A program made the position numbers and the translations under genes. A stretch of 64,000 bases of DNA. Origin: Acidobacteriota bacterium (lineage in GTDB: Bacteria; Acidobacteriota; Thermoanaerobaculia; Multivoradales; J023). The notes beneath the pieces are model-generated. The model was not told the DNA's origin and made no database searches. It saw nothing but the letters and a program-made list of their open reading frames with translations. Numbering within the stretch: the stretch's first letter is position 1; each line of letters starts with the position of its first letter. Of the stretch, positions 55,422 to 64,000 are shown one piece after another. The stretch is from NCBI GenBank assembly GCA_029263315.1, contig JAJCXR010000033.1, forward strand, positions 1-64,000, given 5' to 3'.

Positions 55422-55461
55422 TGTCAGACGTGTCAGACAAGGAGTCGGTGTTTGTCTGACA
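55422..55461. promoter_or_regulatory. Cluster of three TGTCNGACA palindromes before the chaperone-usher operon
   Basis: TGTCAGACG 55422-55430, TGTCAGACA 55431-55439 and TGTCTGACA 55453-55461. The first two are directly adjacent (9-base repeat); 55431-55439 and 55453-55461 form an inverted pair with a 13-base gap. They lie 56-95 bases before the chaperone start codon and about 150-195 bases before the divergent beta-propeller gene. The same motif is at 45332, 45565 and, weaker, 51603. A two-component regulator site is inferred. Confidence 0.65.
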
Positions 55462-55614
55462 CGGCGACCGCTCCGGCTGACGCGACGATCGGGAAGAAAA
55501 CGCATCAGATAATCGCACCAATAACACCCGACTTGATCCAATGGCCACCCCTCTGTCGCCTACTCGGTGTGTGGGCTACTCCACGCATTAACGGGTTTTT
55601 AGCCGGAGGAAGTT

Positions 55615-58203
55615 ATGAGCTTGCGATTTCTCAGCCGTATGGGTTCCACCTGGATTTGCTTGGCCTTGTCTGCCACCGTGACTTGGAGCTTTGGGGTCCA
55701 GGAGATTTTGCGTCATCAATTGGGCGGCTTCGACGGTCTCGACGAGCTGAGCTCGGTGGCGACGAGCGCCGACGGTCGGCATGTGTATGCCGGGGGGCTC
55801 GACGGGTTGATGGCGATGGAACGGAACGGGACGACGGGGCGAGTGACGCCACTCCAGACGCTGCGGGCGGAATTTGGTTATGAGGCCTACAGCTTACGCT
55901 CTCTGGCCCTGAGCCCGGACGGCCGGCACCTCTATGGCGCCGGCAGCTTGAACGATTCCCTGGTGATCTTCGAGCGTGATGTCGCCACGGGCCGTTTGAC
56001 GTGGGTCGAAACGATGGACGATCAAGGTGCCGATTTTGACCTCGACGGGGTCGCCGATGTGCTCGTCGATCCGACGGGGCGCCATGTCTATGTGGTGGCC
56101 CAGCAGGCACAGGAGGTCCTCGGCTTCTCTCGCGACACCACGTCGGGGCGTTTGGAGCTCATCAGCCGCGTCGACTTCACGAGCTTCGCCGGGTTGCGCT
56201 TCCCGACCGACGCCAACCTGGCGCCAGGCGGTGAGCACCTCTACTTGCTGGCCAACGGCTCGGTGGTGATCCTGCAGCGGGATACCGCCACGGGAGCCCT
56301 CGAGATGTTGCCGTTCCTGCCCGCCTCGCAGTTGGCTCCGCTGTCCCGCGGCGATTCCTTGGAGATCGATGCTTCGGGGAAGATGGTCTATGTCTTTGGC
56401 TCGCTGCCGTCGGGGATCGGTCGAGGCATCCTCCGCCTGCAACGTGACGTCGTTAGCGGCGCCTTGACGCCGATGGAAATGCTCACCGATGTGGACGGGG
56501 ACTGGGGGCTCGGCACGACGGGCCATCTGCTGTTGGCGGCCGACGGCAAGAATCTCTATGCAACGGCCGGCTTCGACGCAGCGGGATTGGTCACCTTCGC
56601 CCGTGCCGCCGACGGCAGCTTGACCCATTTGCAGACCTTGGACGACGGCGAAGACGGCATCTCGGGGCTCGATGGGCCCTGGGAGCCTGCACTGTCGCCG
56701 GATGGGCGCCATCTCTACGTACCGGCCGAGGACGACGAGGCGATGGCCATCTTCGAACGCTCTGGAACCGGTGCCTTGAGCCCGGTGGACGTGGTGTCTG
56801 ACGGTCAGGCGTCGATCCTCGACGGGCTGGACGACCCCTACTATGTGCTCACCTCGCCGGACGGTCAGGACGTCTACGTGCTGGGTTGGAACAATGAGGC
56901 GCTGGCGCGCTATCGACGCCCCGCCGACGGTTCCTTGAGCCAGGTTCAGGTTCTGCCGCTGCGCACCTTCGTGGGGCCCGAGGTGGGGGCCATCCGGCAG
57001 CTCAACGCCAGCCCCGATGGCCGCTTCTTGCTGGCCCGCAGCGACGCCGGCAGTCTGCTCTTGTTGGCCCGGCAAGCCGACGGCAGTTTGGAGTTTCTGT
57101 CGGCCCAGAGCCCCGGAATCCAGATTCGTCGAGCTGTCTTCAGTCCGGACAATCGCTTCCTTTACACCAGCGATGGAGAGGACGACCTGGCCGTCTTCGA
57201 AATCGATGATGCCAGCGGCCAGTTGAGCCTGCGACATCAGATTTTCCGGGCCGGAGAACCCTTCGAAACCCTGGCCATCGATCCGTCGGGCCGCTTTCTC
57301 TACGGCGGCGGTAGCCAACCCGTGATCCCTGCGCGGGCTGAGATCTTCCTTTTCGAGCTCGATGCGACGACCGGTGTCCCGACCTTCGTCGATGCGATGG
57401 ATGTCGCCGCCGGGGTCGGACGTCGGTTCTGGGAGTTGGCGATCAGCGACGACGGACGTTTCGCCGCAGCCACCGGCTCGACCTCGACCGCCGATGGGGA
57501 ACCCGGTTTGGTGATCTTCGAACGCGACTTGGCGAACGGTCGGCTGAACGAAACCCAGCGTTTCGTTGACGGCATCGCGGGTGTCGATAGCTTTCGCAGG
57601 CCTCGCGATCTGAGCCTGTCGGACAACGGCCGGTACTTTGCCCTCAATACAGACGGCGCCATGAACATTCTGGAGCGGCACTCCGACAGCGGCGCGGTGG
57701 AGATCAGCGACCAGAAGCTGGTCGGCGGTGCCGGGCAGCCAATCGAGCTCAACGGGCGTGGCGCCTTGGCCTGGGCCCCGCAAGGTGAGCAGCTCTACAT
57801 GACGTCGACCTCCCTCGACAGCCTGGTGGTGTGGAGCAAGACGGCCTCCCAGTGCGTTGCCGATGCCACCACCCTGTGCCTTGGCGAAGGCGGACGTTTT
57901 CGTGTCGAGGTGACTTGGCGAGACTTCGCCGGGGGGACCGGCGTCGGCACCAAGGTCACCGAATCCACCGATTCGGCACTCTTCTGGTTCTTCGACGCCG
58001 CCAATTGGGAGATGTTGGTCAAAGTCATCGATGCTTGCAGCTTTAACGGGCACTATTGGGTTTTCGCCGCCGCCACCACCAACGTCGAGTACACCTTGAC
58101 CGTCACCGACACGGACACCGGGGTGGCGGCCGTCTACCAGAACCCGTTGGCTCAATCGTCCGAGGCGATTACCGACTCTGAGGCACTGGCGACCTGTCCT
58201 TGA
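55615..58203 (+). CDS. Secreted beta-propeller protein (lactonase-like) with conserved Cys-containing C-terminal domain
   Basis: 862 residues from ATG 55615 (GGAGG five bases upstream). Signal peptide/anchor at 10-28. Residues about 45-740 contain at least 14 repeats of the SPDGRH(L/V)Y type (VATSADGRHVYAGG, LALSPDGRHLYGAG, TSPDGQDVYVLG), enough for two seven-bladed lactonase-type propellers. The C-terminal 115 residues (from CVADATTLCLGEGGRFRVEV) are a domain with SALFWFFDAANWEMLVKVIDAC and TTNVEYTLTVTDTDTG, which I recall at the ends of many acidobacterial secreted proteins; role unknown. Sits divergent to the chaperone-usher operon, sharing its upstream region. Confidence 0.87.
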   Translation: MSLRFLSRMGSTWICLALSATVTWSFGVQEILRHQLGGFDGLDELSSVATSADGRHVYAGGLDGLMAMERNGTTGRVTPLQTLRAEFGYEAYSLRSLALSPDGRHLYGAGSLNDSLVIFERDVATGRLTWVETMDDQGADFDLDGVADVLVDPTGRHVYVVAQQAQEVLGFSRDTTSGRLELISRVDFTSFAGLRFPTDANLAPGGEHLYLLANGSVVILQRDTATGALEMLPFLPASQLAPLSRGDSLEIDASGKMVYVFGSLPSGIGRGILRLQRDVVSGALTPMEMLTDVDGDWGLGTTGHLLLAADGKNLYATAGFDAAGLVTFARAADGSLTHLQTLDDGEDGISGLDGPWEPALSPDGRHLYVPAEDDEAMAIFERSGTGALSPVDVVSDGQASILDGLDDPYYVLTSPDGQDVYVLGWNNEALARYRRPADGSLSQVQVLPLRTFVGPEVGAIRQLNASPDGRFLLARSDAGSLLLLARQADGSLEFLSAQSPGIQIRRAVFSPDNRFLYTSDGEDDLAVFEIDDASGQLSLRHQIFRAGEPFETLAIDPSGRFLYGGGSQPVIPARAEIFLFELDATTGVPTFVDAMDVAAGVGRRFWELAISDDGRFAAATGSTSTADGEPGLVIFERDLANGRLNETQRFVDGIAGVDSFRRPRDLSLSDNGRYFALNTDGAMNILERHSDSGAVEISDQKLVGGAGQPIELNGRGALAWAPQGEQLYMTSTSLDSLVVWSKTASQCVADATTLCLGEGGRFRVEVTWRDFAGGTGVGTKVTESTDSALFWFFDAANWEMLVKVIDACSFNGHYWVFAAATTNVEYTLTVTDTDTGVAAVYQNPLAQSSEAITDSEALATCP

Positions 58204-58417
58204 AGGCGCCTTGAGCGAGTTGCGGCTCGACGATGGGCTCGGAGGGCAACACGCACTCGCCAGCGTTGGAGATGGCGTTTCGCATCGCACGGGTGTTCGT
58301 GGGGCGATGGAGGAGGTGTTTCAGTACGGAGACGGGTCGGTAGGCGGTGAGCCCTGGACGCCATCTCGACTTAAGCCATCGCCACACGGCGGATAGCGGG
58401 GTGGTAGAATAAGGGTG

Positions 58418-59473
58418 ATGATTCCTATTTCGACGCGTCGTAAGATGGCCTTGGCCCTGCTGAGCACGATCGTCTCCGCCTGGCTGACGGCGGGGACGAT
58501 TGTGGCCCAGGTTACCGAGACCGACCAGCCGTTGGTTCAAATCCTGATCTATGGCCTCGGCGCAGTCCATGTCACCTCCGACGCGCAGGGCGACGTGCTC
58601 CTCGTCTATCTACCTGAGCAGGGGACGCCTCCTGTGCACAACGTAGCCTTCTGGTACGGCGTCTGCGACGGCGTCTGCGACGGGTCCGGAGGCCACAAAT
58701 GGCAACAGAGCTCCCATAACCTGGGGCGCCATACCGTCACCTTCCCGGACCTCACCGGCTCGCTGGTCATCCACCGCACCGGCTCCGCCTCCGGCAAACC
58801 GTCGACCCCCGCCGAGGCGGCGGGGGTTCAATGGATGGCCAAGTACCGTGAGCTCGACGAGGGCGCCCAAAACATTGTGGCCACGGCCGCTAATGTGCAC
58901 CTCGAGCTGCGGGCCGGTCAATTGGAGACCTGCGCCTTGGTGCACGACCCCGGCACAAAATTCCGCATCTGCGACTTGCAGCTCGAAGGCGCCAACGGCC
59001 AACCGCTGCGCCGTGCCTTCAGCGAGTACATGGTGCTGCGTCACCCCCTGAGCGTTGGCACCACCGAGATCACCGTCCTGGCCACGCCAGCCGGCGGCCA
59101 AACCCTCAAACAGGTGGTAAAAGTACTTGAAGGCACCTCCTCCTTCGTCGACTGGGACGATGGTAGCGGGATGAAAAGATATCGAAAGTTCTTCGACGTG
59201 CTGCTCGCCAACTTGCCGACCTCGACCCGGCGAGAGATGGAGTCCGATCACGGCAACCTCCTCAAGGGCTCTGGAAAACTCTTCCCGAGCGCCGTCAGAA
59301 AGTGGTCGGTTACGGCACCGGAGTGCCGCGAGACCGTCGGTGGTTGGATATGCGACGTTGATGGTGGCTGCCTCGAAAACAAGCAGCCAGCCTGCTGGGG
59401 CTACTTCAAGACCTATCCCAATTTCCCCAGCGGCCTCGATCGCCCCATTTGCCCCCTGGTCGAGTTTCCGTAG
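58418..59473 (+). CDS. Secreted protein, unknown function
   Basis: 351 residues from ATG 58418 (a GTG just before it is in frame). Signal peptide MALALLSTIVSAWLTAGTIVAQ. The mature part has about ten Cys, including CDGVCDGSGG and a Cys-rich C-terminus (PECRETVGGWICDVDGGCLENKQPACWG) that looks disulfide-rich. No family recognised. It ends 13 bp before the metallopeptidase-like gene, so both are likely one operon. Confidence 0.72.
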   Translation: MIPISTRRKMALALLSTIVSAWLTAGTIVAQVTETDQPLVQILIYGLGAVHVTSDAQGDVLLVYLPEQGTPPVHNVAFWYGVCDGVCDGSGGHKWQQSSHNLGRHTVTFPDLTGSLVIHRTGSASGKPSTPAEAAGVQWMAKYRELDEGAQNIVATAANVHLELRAGQLETCALVHDPGTKFRICDLQLEGANGQPLRRAFSEYMVLRHPLSVGTTEITVLATPAGGQTLKQVVKVLEGTSSFVDWDDGSGMKRYRKFFDVLLANLPTSTRREMESDHGNLLKGSGKLFPSAVRKWSVTAPECRETVGGWICDVDGGCLENKQPACWGYFKTYPNFPSGLDRPICPLVEFP

Positions 59474-59485
59474 GAGCTCCAACAG

Positions 59486-62400
59486 GTGAAGGGATTTAAG
59501 GCAAGGACGTGCGCCGTGGATTCCGTAGGCCGGGTGCACCGAAGGCTCGTCGCCGTCCTGCTTTCAGCCATTTTTCTTGCCACCTGCAGTCTTGCCCAGC
59601 AGGGTCCCACGCTCCCCGCCGACCCGCTATCGGAACCTTGTTTCGCCCAGGCGCCACCCGGTCAGGTGCCGGCCGCGACCCTCGAGGAGGGGTTACGCCT
59701 GGTGGAAGCGGACTGCACCCGGGGCTCCGTCGGCTCTCTGCAGCTGGGCATCTACCGGCTGGAATGGCAGGACGCCGAGGGTGTTTGGCAACGGGGAGAG
59801 CAAGTCGCGCTACTGAGGAGCACGGTCGATGATTTGTGGTGGTATCGCCTCGGTGCCGGTGGCCCTGTGGCCTGGTCCACCCTCGCTCAGGCCGGCGACC
59901 CGCATATCCTGTCCGAGCTGATCCCTGTCCTACTGCCAGATTCTGAGGTCCCGAGCTCCTCGGGCGGCGACCCCTGTGGCGGTGCTTCCGAGTGCCAGAG
60001 CTGGTCGTCGTGGATCTTCGATCAGCGGGTCGGCGACAATGGACCGGGGCTACGACGGCTGGACAGGGTGTTGCACCGGCGAGCCTTGGGCTGGCAAGGC
60101 GTTGCCCAATGGCTTGCCCGCGCCCTCGACGGCGTCCCGGAGTCGCCCCAGGCTGCGAACGGCTCGGACTATCCGACGGCGGTGCGCCCTCGGTTGTTGG
60201 CGGGGTTGCCGCGCAGCTCCTGGCTCACCTGGACCCTGACGTCGCGGACGGCGGGTCGTAGCGAGCTCCTGGAGCGCCACTGGAACCTTCCGTCTCCGAG
60301 CAGCCTCTTCCCCGGGCTCGACCTGCCTGCCTGGCCAGCATCGAGCTCAGTGATTCCGCCGAGGCCGGTGTCGCCGTCCGCCCCCGCCCCGGCGGCTGGC
60401 GGTTCCGGCCTGGCCGCCCCGGCTGCGAGCCCAACCCGGGGATCGACGAGCAGTCCGTCCGAAAGCTTCTGTCCGGGGATGGTTCATGTACCCCGAGCAC
60501 GGGCCGAGGGCTACGGCTTCGAGTGGTCGTGGCATCCCCTGGCCCTGGCTGAAACAGACCTCGCCACCGGTGGCGCCACCTCCACCACCTCGGCTGGCTG
60601 CTTGCCCGTTCCACCGGCCACGGAGTTCGCCCTCGAGTTGCGCAATGACAGGGTACACATCCAATCCCGCGCCGCCTTCGATGAGTCGCCGATCCTGGCC
60701 TGGAATCCCGTCACCATCCGGGTGCCCCAAGGGGGCCCCTATGTTTTTGTGCAACCGGGGGGTGACTATCGCGAGAAGCTGGTGGCCGCCAACATCTTTA
60801 GCTGGTTGAACCACGGGATTGACCGTTTCACCGACCTCGACCCCTCCCTCGGCCGCTTGGTGGCCAATCTCGAGATCTCCCAGTGGCGCCACCTGGAGAC
60901 CTGTGCCGGGCACTGGCCCTACCCCGGCAAGATATACCTGCCTCTTGCCTGTCCATTCGCCGAAAGTTTCGTGCCCAAGGGCATGTGTCCCGATGTGGTG
61001 CTGCACGAGCTGAGCCACGAGGTGATCGGACGGGCGGTCAAGCAGGCGAGCCACCAAGGCACCGTCGACGGCGATCTTTTCGAGGCCTTGGCCGACCACT
61101 TCGCCATGGGTTTCCGCGGCGGGTCGGGCCGGCCGAGCTTCTTCCGCTTCGGCCTCAATTGTCAGAACGACCACCGCATCTTCGATCTCGACCGGTTCGG
61201 CTCAGGGCTCGGTCGTTACAACCTGCAGGTGGTGCTCGGCAGCTTGCGTCAGCACGACCTCAACGCCGAGCAGGGAAAGGTCTTCGACAAGCTGCTCACC
61301 CTCGCCGTGCGACTCGCCCCGAACGACATCGAGAGCTTCGTCCGCCAACTGGTGGACTTGGCCGTCAAGGAGAAGAGTGTCGACATTGCCGACCAAGTCT
61401 GCCAGGCATTGGTCGACCACGCCGGCCACTGTGACGACCTATGCAAGGGGCGCAGCCTATGCACCGGATTTACCAAGACGCGGCGGGTGGGCGATCGGCT
61501 GACGGTCGAGGGCCGCTTCCTGGGTTCCGTCGATCGGGCGCCGGAACCGGCGTGTACGACTTACGCCTTGCGGGTCGAGGATCTCGATTCCGGCCAGCAG
61601 ATAGACTGCCGCAGCGGCGAGGCGGCGCACCTTGAGGAGAGCTTCGACCTGGCACCGGGTACCGGTCCCTTGGCCCTGCGCCTCCAGGCTTGTGCCCATC
61701 CGGCACCCGATCCCTGCTCGGCGACCGACGAGGTGCATGCGAACGGAGCCCATTTCGAAACCGCGGCCCGCATCGATGGCTGGCCCTCCGCCCAGCTGCA
61801 ACCGGGCCGGCAGATGGCCACCCAACTGGCCTTCGAGGCTCCCGCTCTGGCGGATTTCGGCGACGGCCCACCGCTGCTCGGGGTCACGGCGGCGGGGGAT
61901 TTCGGGGTGGTTTCGGCGACGGGTCTGAGGCAATTCGAGGTGGTGGAAGAGGGCGCCGACGACGGCAAGCTCTATCGGCTGAGCACCGACGTCACCACCA
62001 GCGGAGGAGGCCAGGTCCAGGGCTGGTCCGTCGACGGCCGGCAGCTTTCGACTCACCTCGAACCAGCGCCTGGCCAGGCTGACGGTTGGCGTTGGCGTTG
62101 GGTGTCTGGAGATCAACGTCCCGGGGAGGTGGAACGGGACGCTGTGCTGCGAGGTGATGGGCCGACCTTGGTCGCCACCGACCCTCGGGTCGAGCTGCTG
62201 GCTTGGGATGCCTCGCGGCTGACGGTTGGCGACTGGAGTCGGCCGACCCCCGAAATCCGCTCCCTGCCCTGGCCTGAACCCATCGATCCCACGACCTTGC
62301 AGGTGCTGTGGACCCCCGGTGGCCCGGTGCTCTCGGCGGAGCAGCGCTTCCCCCGCCAGCAGCGTGTATTGCAGATCGACACATCGCTCCCGGAGCCCAC

Positions 62401-63022
62401 CCTGGTCGACGTCGAGACCACCTGGTTGGTGCGGCCGATCGAGCTTCCCGGATTGAGGGTGACCCGCTGGCGGGACGGCCGAGCGTTGCGCAACTGGACC
62501 TTCCGCATCGACCAGAGCCTGTGCCGAGCCCCGCCGTTCCTCGCTGCCTCGATGATCGGCTCCGACTCCGCCAGCTCTGTCGAGTGTGATGGCGACCGCT
62601 GCCGGCTGGCGGTGCTGACCTGTGACGGTCACCTGGCCCGTCTCGACCTATCGTCAGAGCTGCCCGTGTGGTCTCGGCCCACGGTCGGCGATACGGCCGT
62701 GCCCTTGAACCTGCACGGCGTCGTTCCGAGCATCGATGGCTTGCATCCCCTGCAATCCGGCACGTTCACCGGCAACACCGAGCAGTGGCTGGCGGGCCCC
62801 CTGCGGAGCCGCGACGAAACCGGCCGCTGGGTAGATCGCCTCTGGATCCTCGATGAGGATTTGCAGATCGTTCCGCTGACCGTGCCGATCTCGACTTTGG
62901 GTCCGCTGCGGGCCTCGCCGGTGGTGACCCGGGTGGAGGGTGACGATCCACCGGAGACCCGGCCGCAGATCCTGCTACTGACGGACGATGGCGTCGAGGT
63001 TTGGCGGGCACTGACTCCCTAG
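59486..63022 (+). CDS. Large exported protein with zinc metallopeptidase motif
   Basis: 1178 residues. GTG start at 59486 with GGAG about nine bases upstream. Signal peptide LLSAIFLATCSLAQ (possibly lipid-modified; T before the Cys is atypical). Residues about 290-320 are Pro/Ser/Ala-rich linker. A metallopeptidase signature H507-ELSH-511 is followed by E533 in LFEALADHF, a gluzincin-like arrangement as in M4/M36 relatives, but the spacing is not exact. The last 500 residues are beta-rich with a propeller- or quinoprotein-like feel. The catalytic glutamate and zinc residues are all present. Substrate unknown. Second gene of a probable operon. Confidence 0.75.
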   Translation: MKGFKARTCAVDSVGRVHRRLVAVLLSAIFLATCSLAQQGPTLPADPLSEPCFAQAPPGQVPAATLEEGLRLVEADCTRGSVGSLQLGIYRLEWQDAEGVWQRGEQVALLRSTVDDLWWYRLGAGGPVAWSTLAQAGDPHILSELIPVLLPDSEVPSSSGGDPCGGASECQSWSSWIFDQRVGDNGPGLRRLDRVLHRRALGWQGVAQWLARALDGVPESPQAANGSDYPTAVRPRLLAGLPRSSWLTWTLTSRTAGRSELLERHWNLPSPSSLFPGLDLPAWPASSSVIPPRPVSPSAPAPAAGGSGLAAPAASPTRGSTSSPSESFCPGMVHVPRARAEGYGFEWSWHPLALAETDLATGGATSTTSAGCLPVPPATEFALELRNDRVHIQSRAAFDESPILAWNPVTIRVPQGGPYVFVQPGGDYREKLVAANIFSWLNHGIDRFTDLDPSLGRLVANLEISQWRHLETCAGHWPYPGKIYLPLACPFAESFVPKGMCPDVVLHELSHEVIGRAVKQASHQGTVDGDLFEALADHFAMGFRGGSGRPSFFRFGLNCQNDHRIFDLDRFGSGLGRYNLQVVLGSLRQHDLNAEQGKVFDKLLTLAVRLAPNDIESFVRQLVDLAVKEKSVDIADQVCQALVDHAGHCDDLCKGRSLCTGFTKTRRVGDRLTVEGRFLGSVDRAPEPACTTYALRVEDLDSGQQIDCRSGEAAHLEESFDLAPGTGPLALRLQACAHPAPDPCSATDEVHANGAHFETAARIDGWPSAQLQPGRQMATQLAFEAPALADFGDGPPLLGVTAAGDFGVVSATGLRQFEVVEEGADDGKLYRLSTDVTTSGGGQVQGWSVDGRQLSTHLEPAPGQADGWRWRWVSGDQRPGEVERDAVLRGDGPTLVATDPRVELLAWDASRLTVGDWSRPTPEIRSLPWPEPIDPTTLQVLWTPGGPVLSAEQRFPRQQRVLQIDTSLPEPTLVDVETTWLVRPIELPGLRVTRWRDGRALRNWTFRIDQSLCRAPPFLAASMIGSDSASSVECDGDRCRLAVLTCDGHLARLDLSSELPVWSRPTVGDTAVPLNLHGVVPSIDGLHPLQSGTFTGNTEQWLAGPLRSRDETGRWVDRLWILDEDLQIVPLTVPISTLGPLRASPVVTRVEGDDPPETRPQILLLTDDGVEVWRALTP

Positions 63023-63061
63023 GGACCGTAGCGATGACGGAAGCGCCCTGGTGGGCTCTGC

Positions 63062-64000
63062 TCAGGGAGAAGATCGGTCTCCGAGTGGCTCCACGAGCCT
63101 GTGCAGACGCCCCGTCTCCAGGGGCCCCAAGTCCTGCCGGATTCCCGACGGCCAGATCAACCGCACCTCCGGAGCCTGAGGAGCGCCCTCGCCGAGGCCG
63201 ATGGTGAGCAGGGGTTCGCTGGCCGAGAGGTAGGAGCCGCCACTGACTAGGGTGCGGTGGAGGGTGCGCTCGCCGAGGTCGACTTCGACCCGGGTGCCGA
63301 AGGCGGAGCGATTGCTGCGTCGACCCTCGAGGTGCAGGCGTAGGAAGGGGCGGCGGGGAGCTTCGTTGCGCAGCACAACGGCGGGGCGGCCGTTCTGGGT
63401 GATCACCAGATCGAGGTCGCCGTCCCCGTCGAGGTCGCCACAGGCTAATCCGCGGCCGACCAGGGGGCGGGCCAGGGGGCTCGACAGGTTCGGCTCGAGC
63501 CGCCGGAAGCTGCGTCCCTCGAGATTGCGGAAAAGGGCCAAGGGCTGGGCGTAACGGTGGGCGGCCTGGAAGCGGGTGATGTCGGGTTCGATGTGGCCGT
63601 TGGCGAACACCAGGTCGAGCCAACCGTCGTTGTCGAGATCCACCGCCAAGGTACCGAAGGCAAGGTCCATCAAGGTTGGCAGGCCGACCCCGAGCACCGC
63701 CGCGTCGTCGACAAAAAGGCTACCCCCACGCTGGCGGTAAACCGAGGCCATTTCCTGGGCGAAGTTGCCGATCACCAGGTCAGAGCGGCCGTCGCCGTCT
63801 AGGTCACCGGCGTCGATACCCATGGCGCCCCGCGGTGAGCCGGACGGGCCGAAGGCGATGCCCGCCTCCAGCCCCACCTCCTGGAAGGTGCCGTCGCCGC
63901 GGTTGCGGTAGAGGAAGTTGCGGGCGGTGTCGTTGGCCACCGCCAGATCAGGCCATCGATCGCCTTCGAGGTGGAGCACCGCGAGGCCAAGGGTCTTGCC
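63062..64000 (-). CDS. CRTAC1/UnbV (ASPIC)-type FG-GAP repeat protein, N-terminus beyond window
   Basis: At least 312 residues, still open at the right edge, ending at TGA 63062. Several VCBS/FG-GAP repeats with the calcium-type D-x-D-x-D-G pattern: DLDGDGRSDLVIGNFA, DLDNDGWLDLVFANGH, DLDGDGDLDLVITQNG. The C-terminal UnbV_ASPIC domain (about 230-305 from the window edge: RTLVSGGSYLSASEPLLTIGLG...VRLIWPSG) completes the family. These are secreted, calcium-dependent beta-propellers of unknown ligand. Convergent with the metallopeptidase gene, 39 bp away. Confidence 0.92.
   Translation of the reverse strand, partial: GKTLGLAVLHLEGDRWPDLAVANDTARNFLYRNRGDGTFQEVGLEAGIAFGPSGSPRGAMGIDAGDLDGDGRSDLVIGNFAQEMASVYRQRGGSLFVDDAAVLGVGLPTLMDLAFGTLAVDLDNDGWLDLVFANGHIEPDITRFQAAHRYAQPLALFRNLEGRSFRRLEPNLSSPLARPLVGRGLACGDLDGDGDLDLVITQNGRPAVVLRNEAPRRPFLRLHLEGRRSNRSAFGTRVEVDLGERTLHRTLVSGGSYLSASEPLLTIGLGEGAPQAPEVRLIWPSGIRQDLGPLETGRLHRLVEPLGDRSSP

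Noticed and set aside
55894..58290. Minus-strand frame of 798 codons across the propeller gene
   Set aside because: Antisense shadow of a repeat-rich gene; no start signal or recognisable content.
1..64000. tRNA, rRNA or integrase/attachment sites
   Set aside because: No T-arm-like GTTCGANTC in a cloverleaf context, no rRNA core sequence and no recombinase gene were found by eye; a tRNA scan would be decisive.

Overview
The window is high-GC bacterial chromosome with about 40 protein genes, no rRNA and no tRNA that I could recognise. I infer, without a marker-gene test, an acidobacterium (Thermoanaerobaculia-like) or another large-genome group with myxobacterium-like content. The reasons are a Ser/Thr kinase fused to TPRs, an FHA-type sigma-54 activator, many large secreted beta-rich proteins (PKD, LamG, beta-helix, beta-propeller, BNR, CRTAC1/UnbV), M36-type metallopeptidases and a SulP transporter. 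One gene (5423-5776) reads through an in-frame TGA at its catalytic cysteine, so the organism probably uses selenocysteine.

Left part (1-20 kb): a partial M36 (fungalysin) protease; a JetD-like (TIGR02679/DUF2399) nuclease subunit without the rest of a Wadjet system, preceded by the selenocysteine ArsC-like gene; a di-heme peroxidase fused to a beta-helix; an amidohydrolase with an ABM-like partner; an unknown protein with a Cys-His motif resembling CNF1-type deamidases; a peptide deformylase/PLP-lyase fusion; proS; a GNAT; a TonB-dependent receptor with a clear terminator; a lipoprotein; and a small Cys-rich secreted protein.

Middle (20-41 kb): a probable signalling module consisting of a Ser/Thr kinase, an FHA-like sigma-54 activator, and two genes of unknown function, each with a good -24/-12 promoter about 40 bp before its start codon. 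Then come a SulP-STAS transporter, a 1665-residue LamG/beta-helix protein, a BNR-repeat lipoprotein, an ArsR-AHSA1 pair, a PIN/antitoxin pair, and a MerR-regulated copper-type P-ATPase.

Right part (41-64 kb): a PKD protein with near-identical tandem repeats, then a Csu-like (spore coat U) chaperone-usher fimbrial locus. The locus is split around two hybrid histidine kinases and a NarL-type regulator. A palindromic motif, TGTCNGACA, recurs in front of the pilin, the kinases and the chaperone-usher operon and suggests one regulon. The right end holds a beta-propeller protein, two secreted proteins (one a likely zinc metallopeptidase) and a partial UnbV/ASPIC protein.

Two non-coding repeat families occur in two copies each: a MITE-like element of about 160 bp (11.8 and 33.6 kb) and a repeat of 270-380 bp (13.5 and 40.7 kb). 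No transposase, integrase or CRISPR array was seen.
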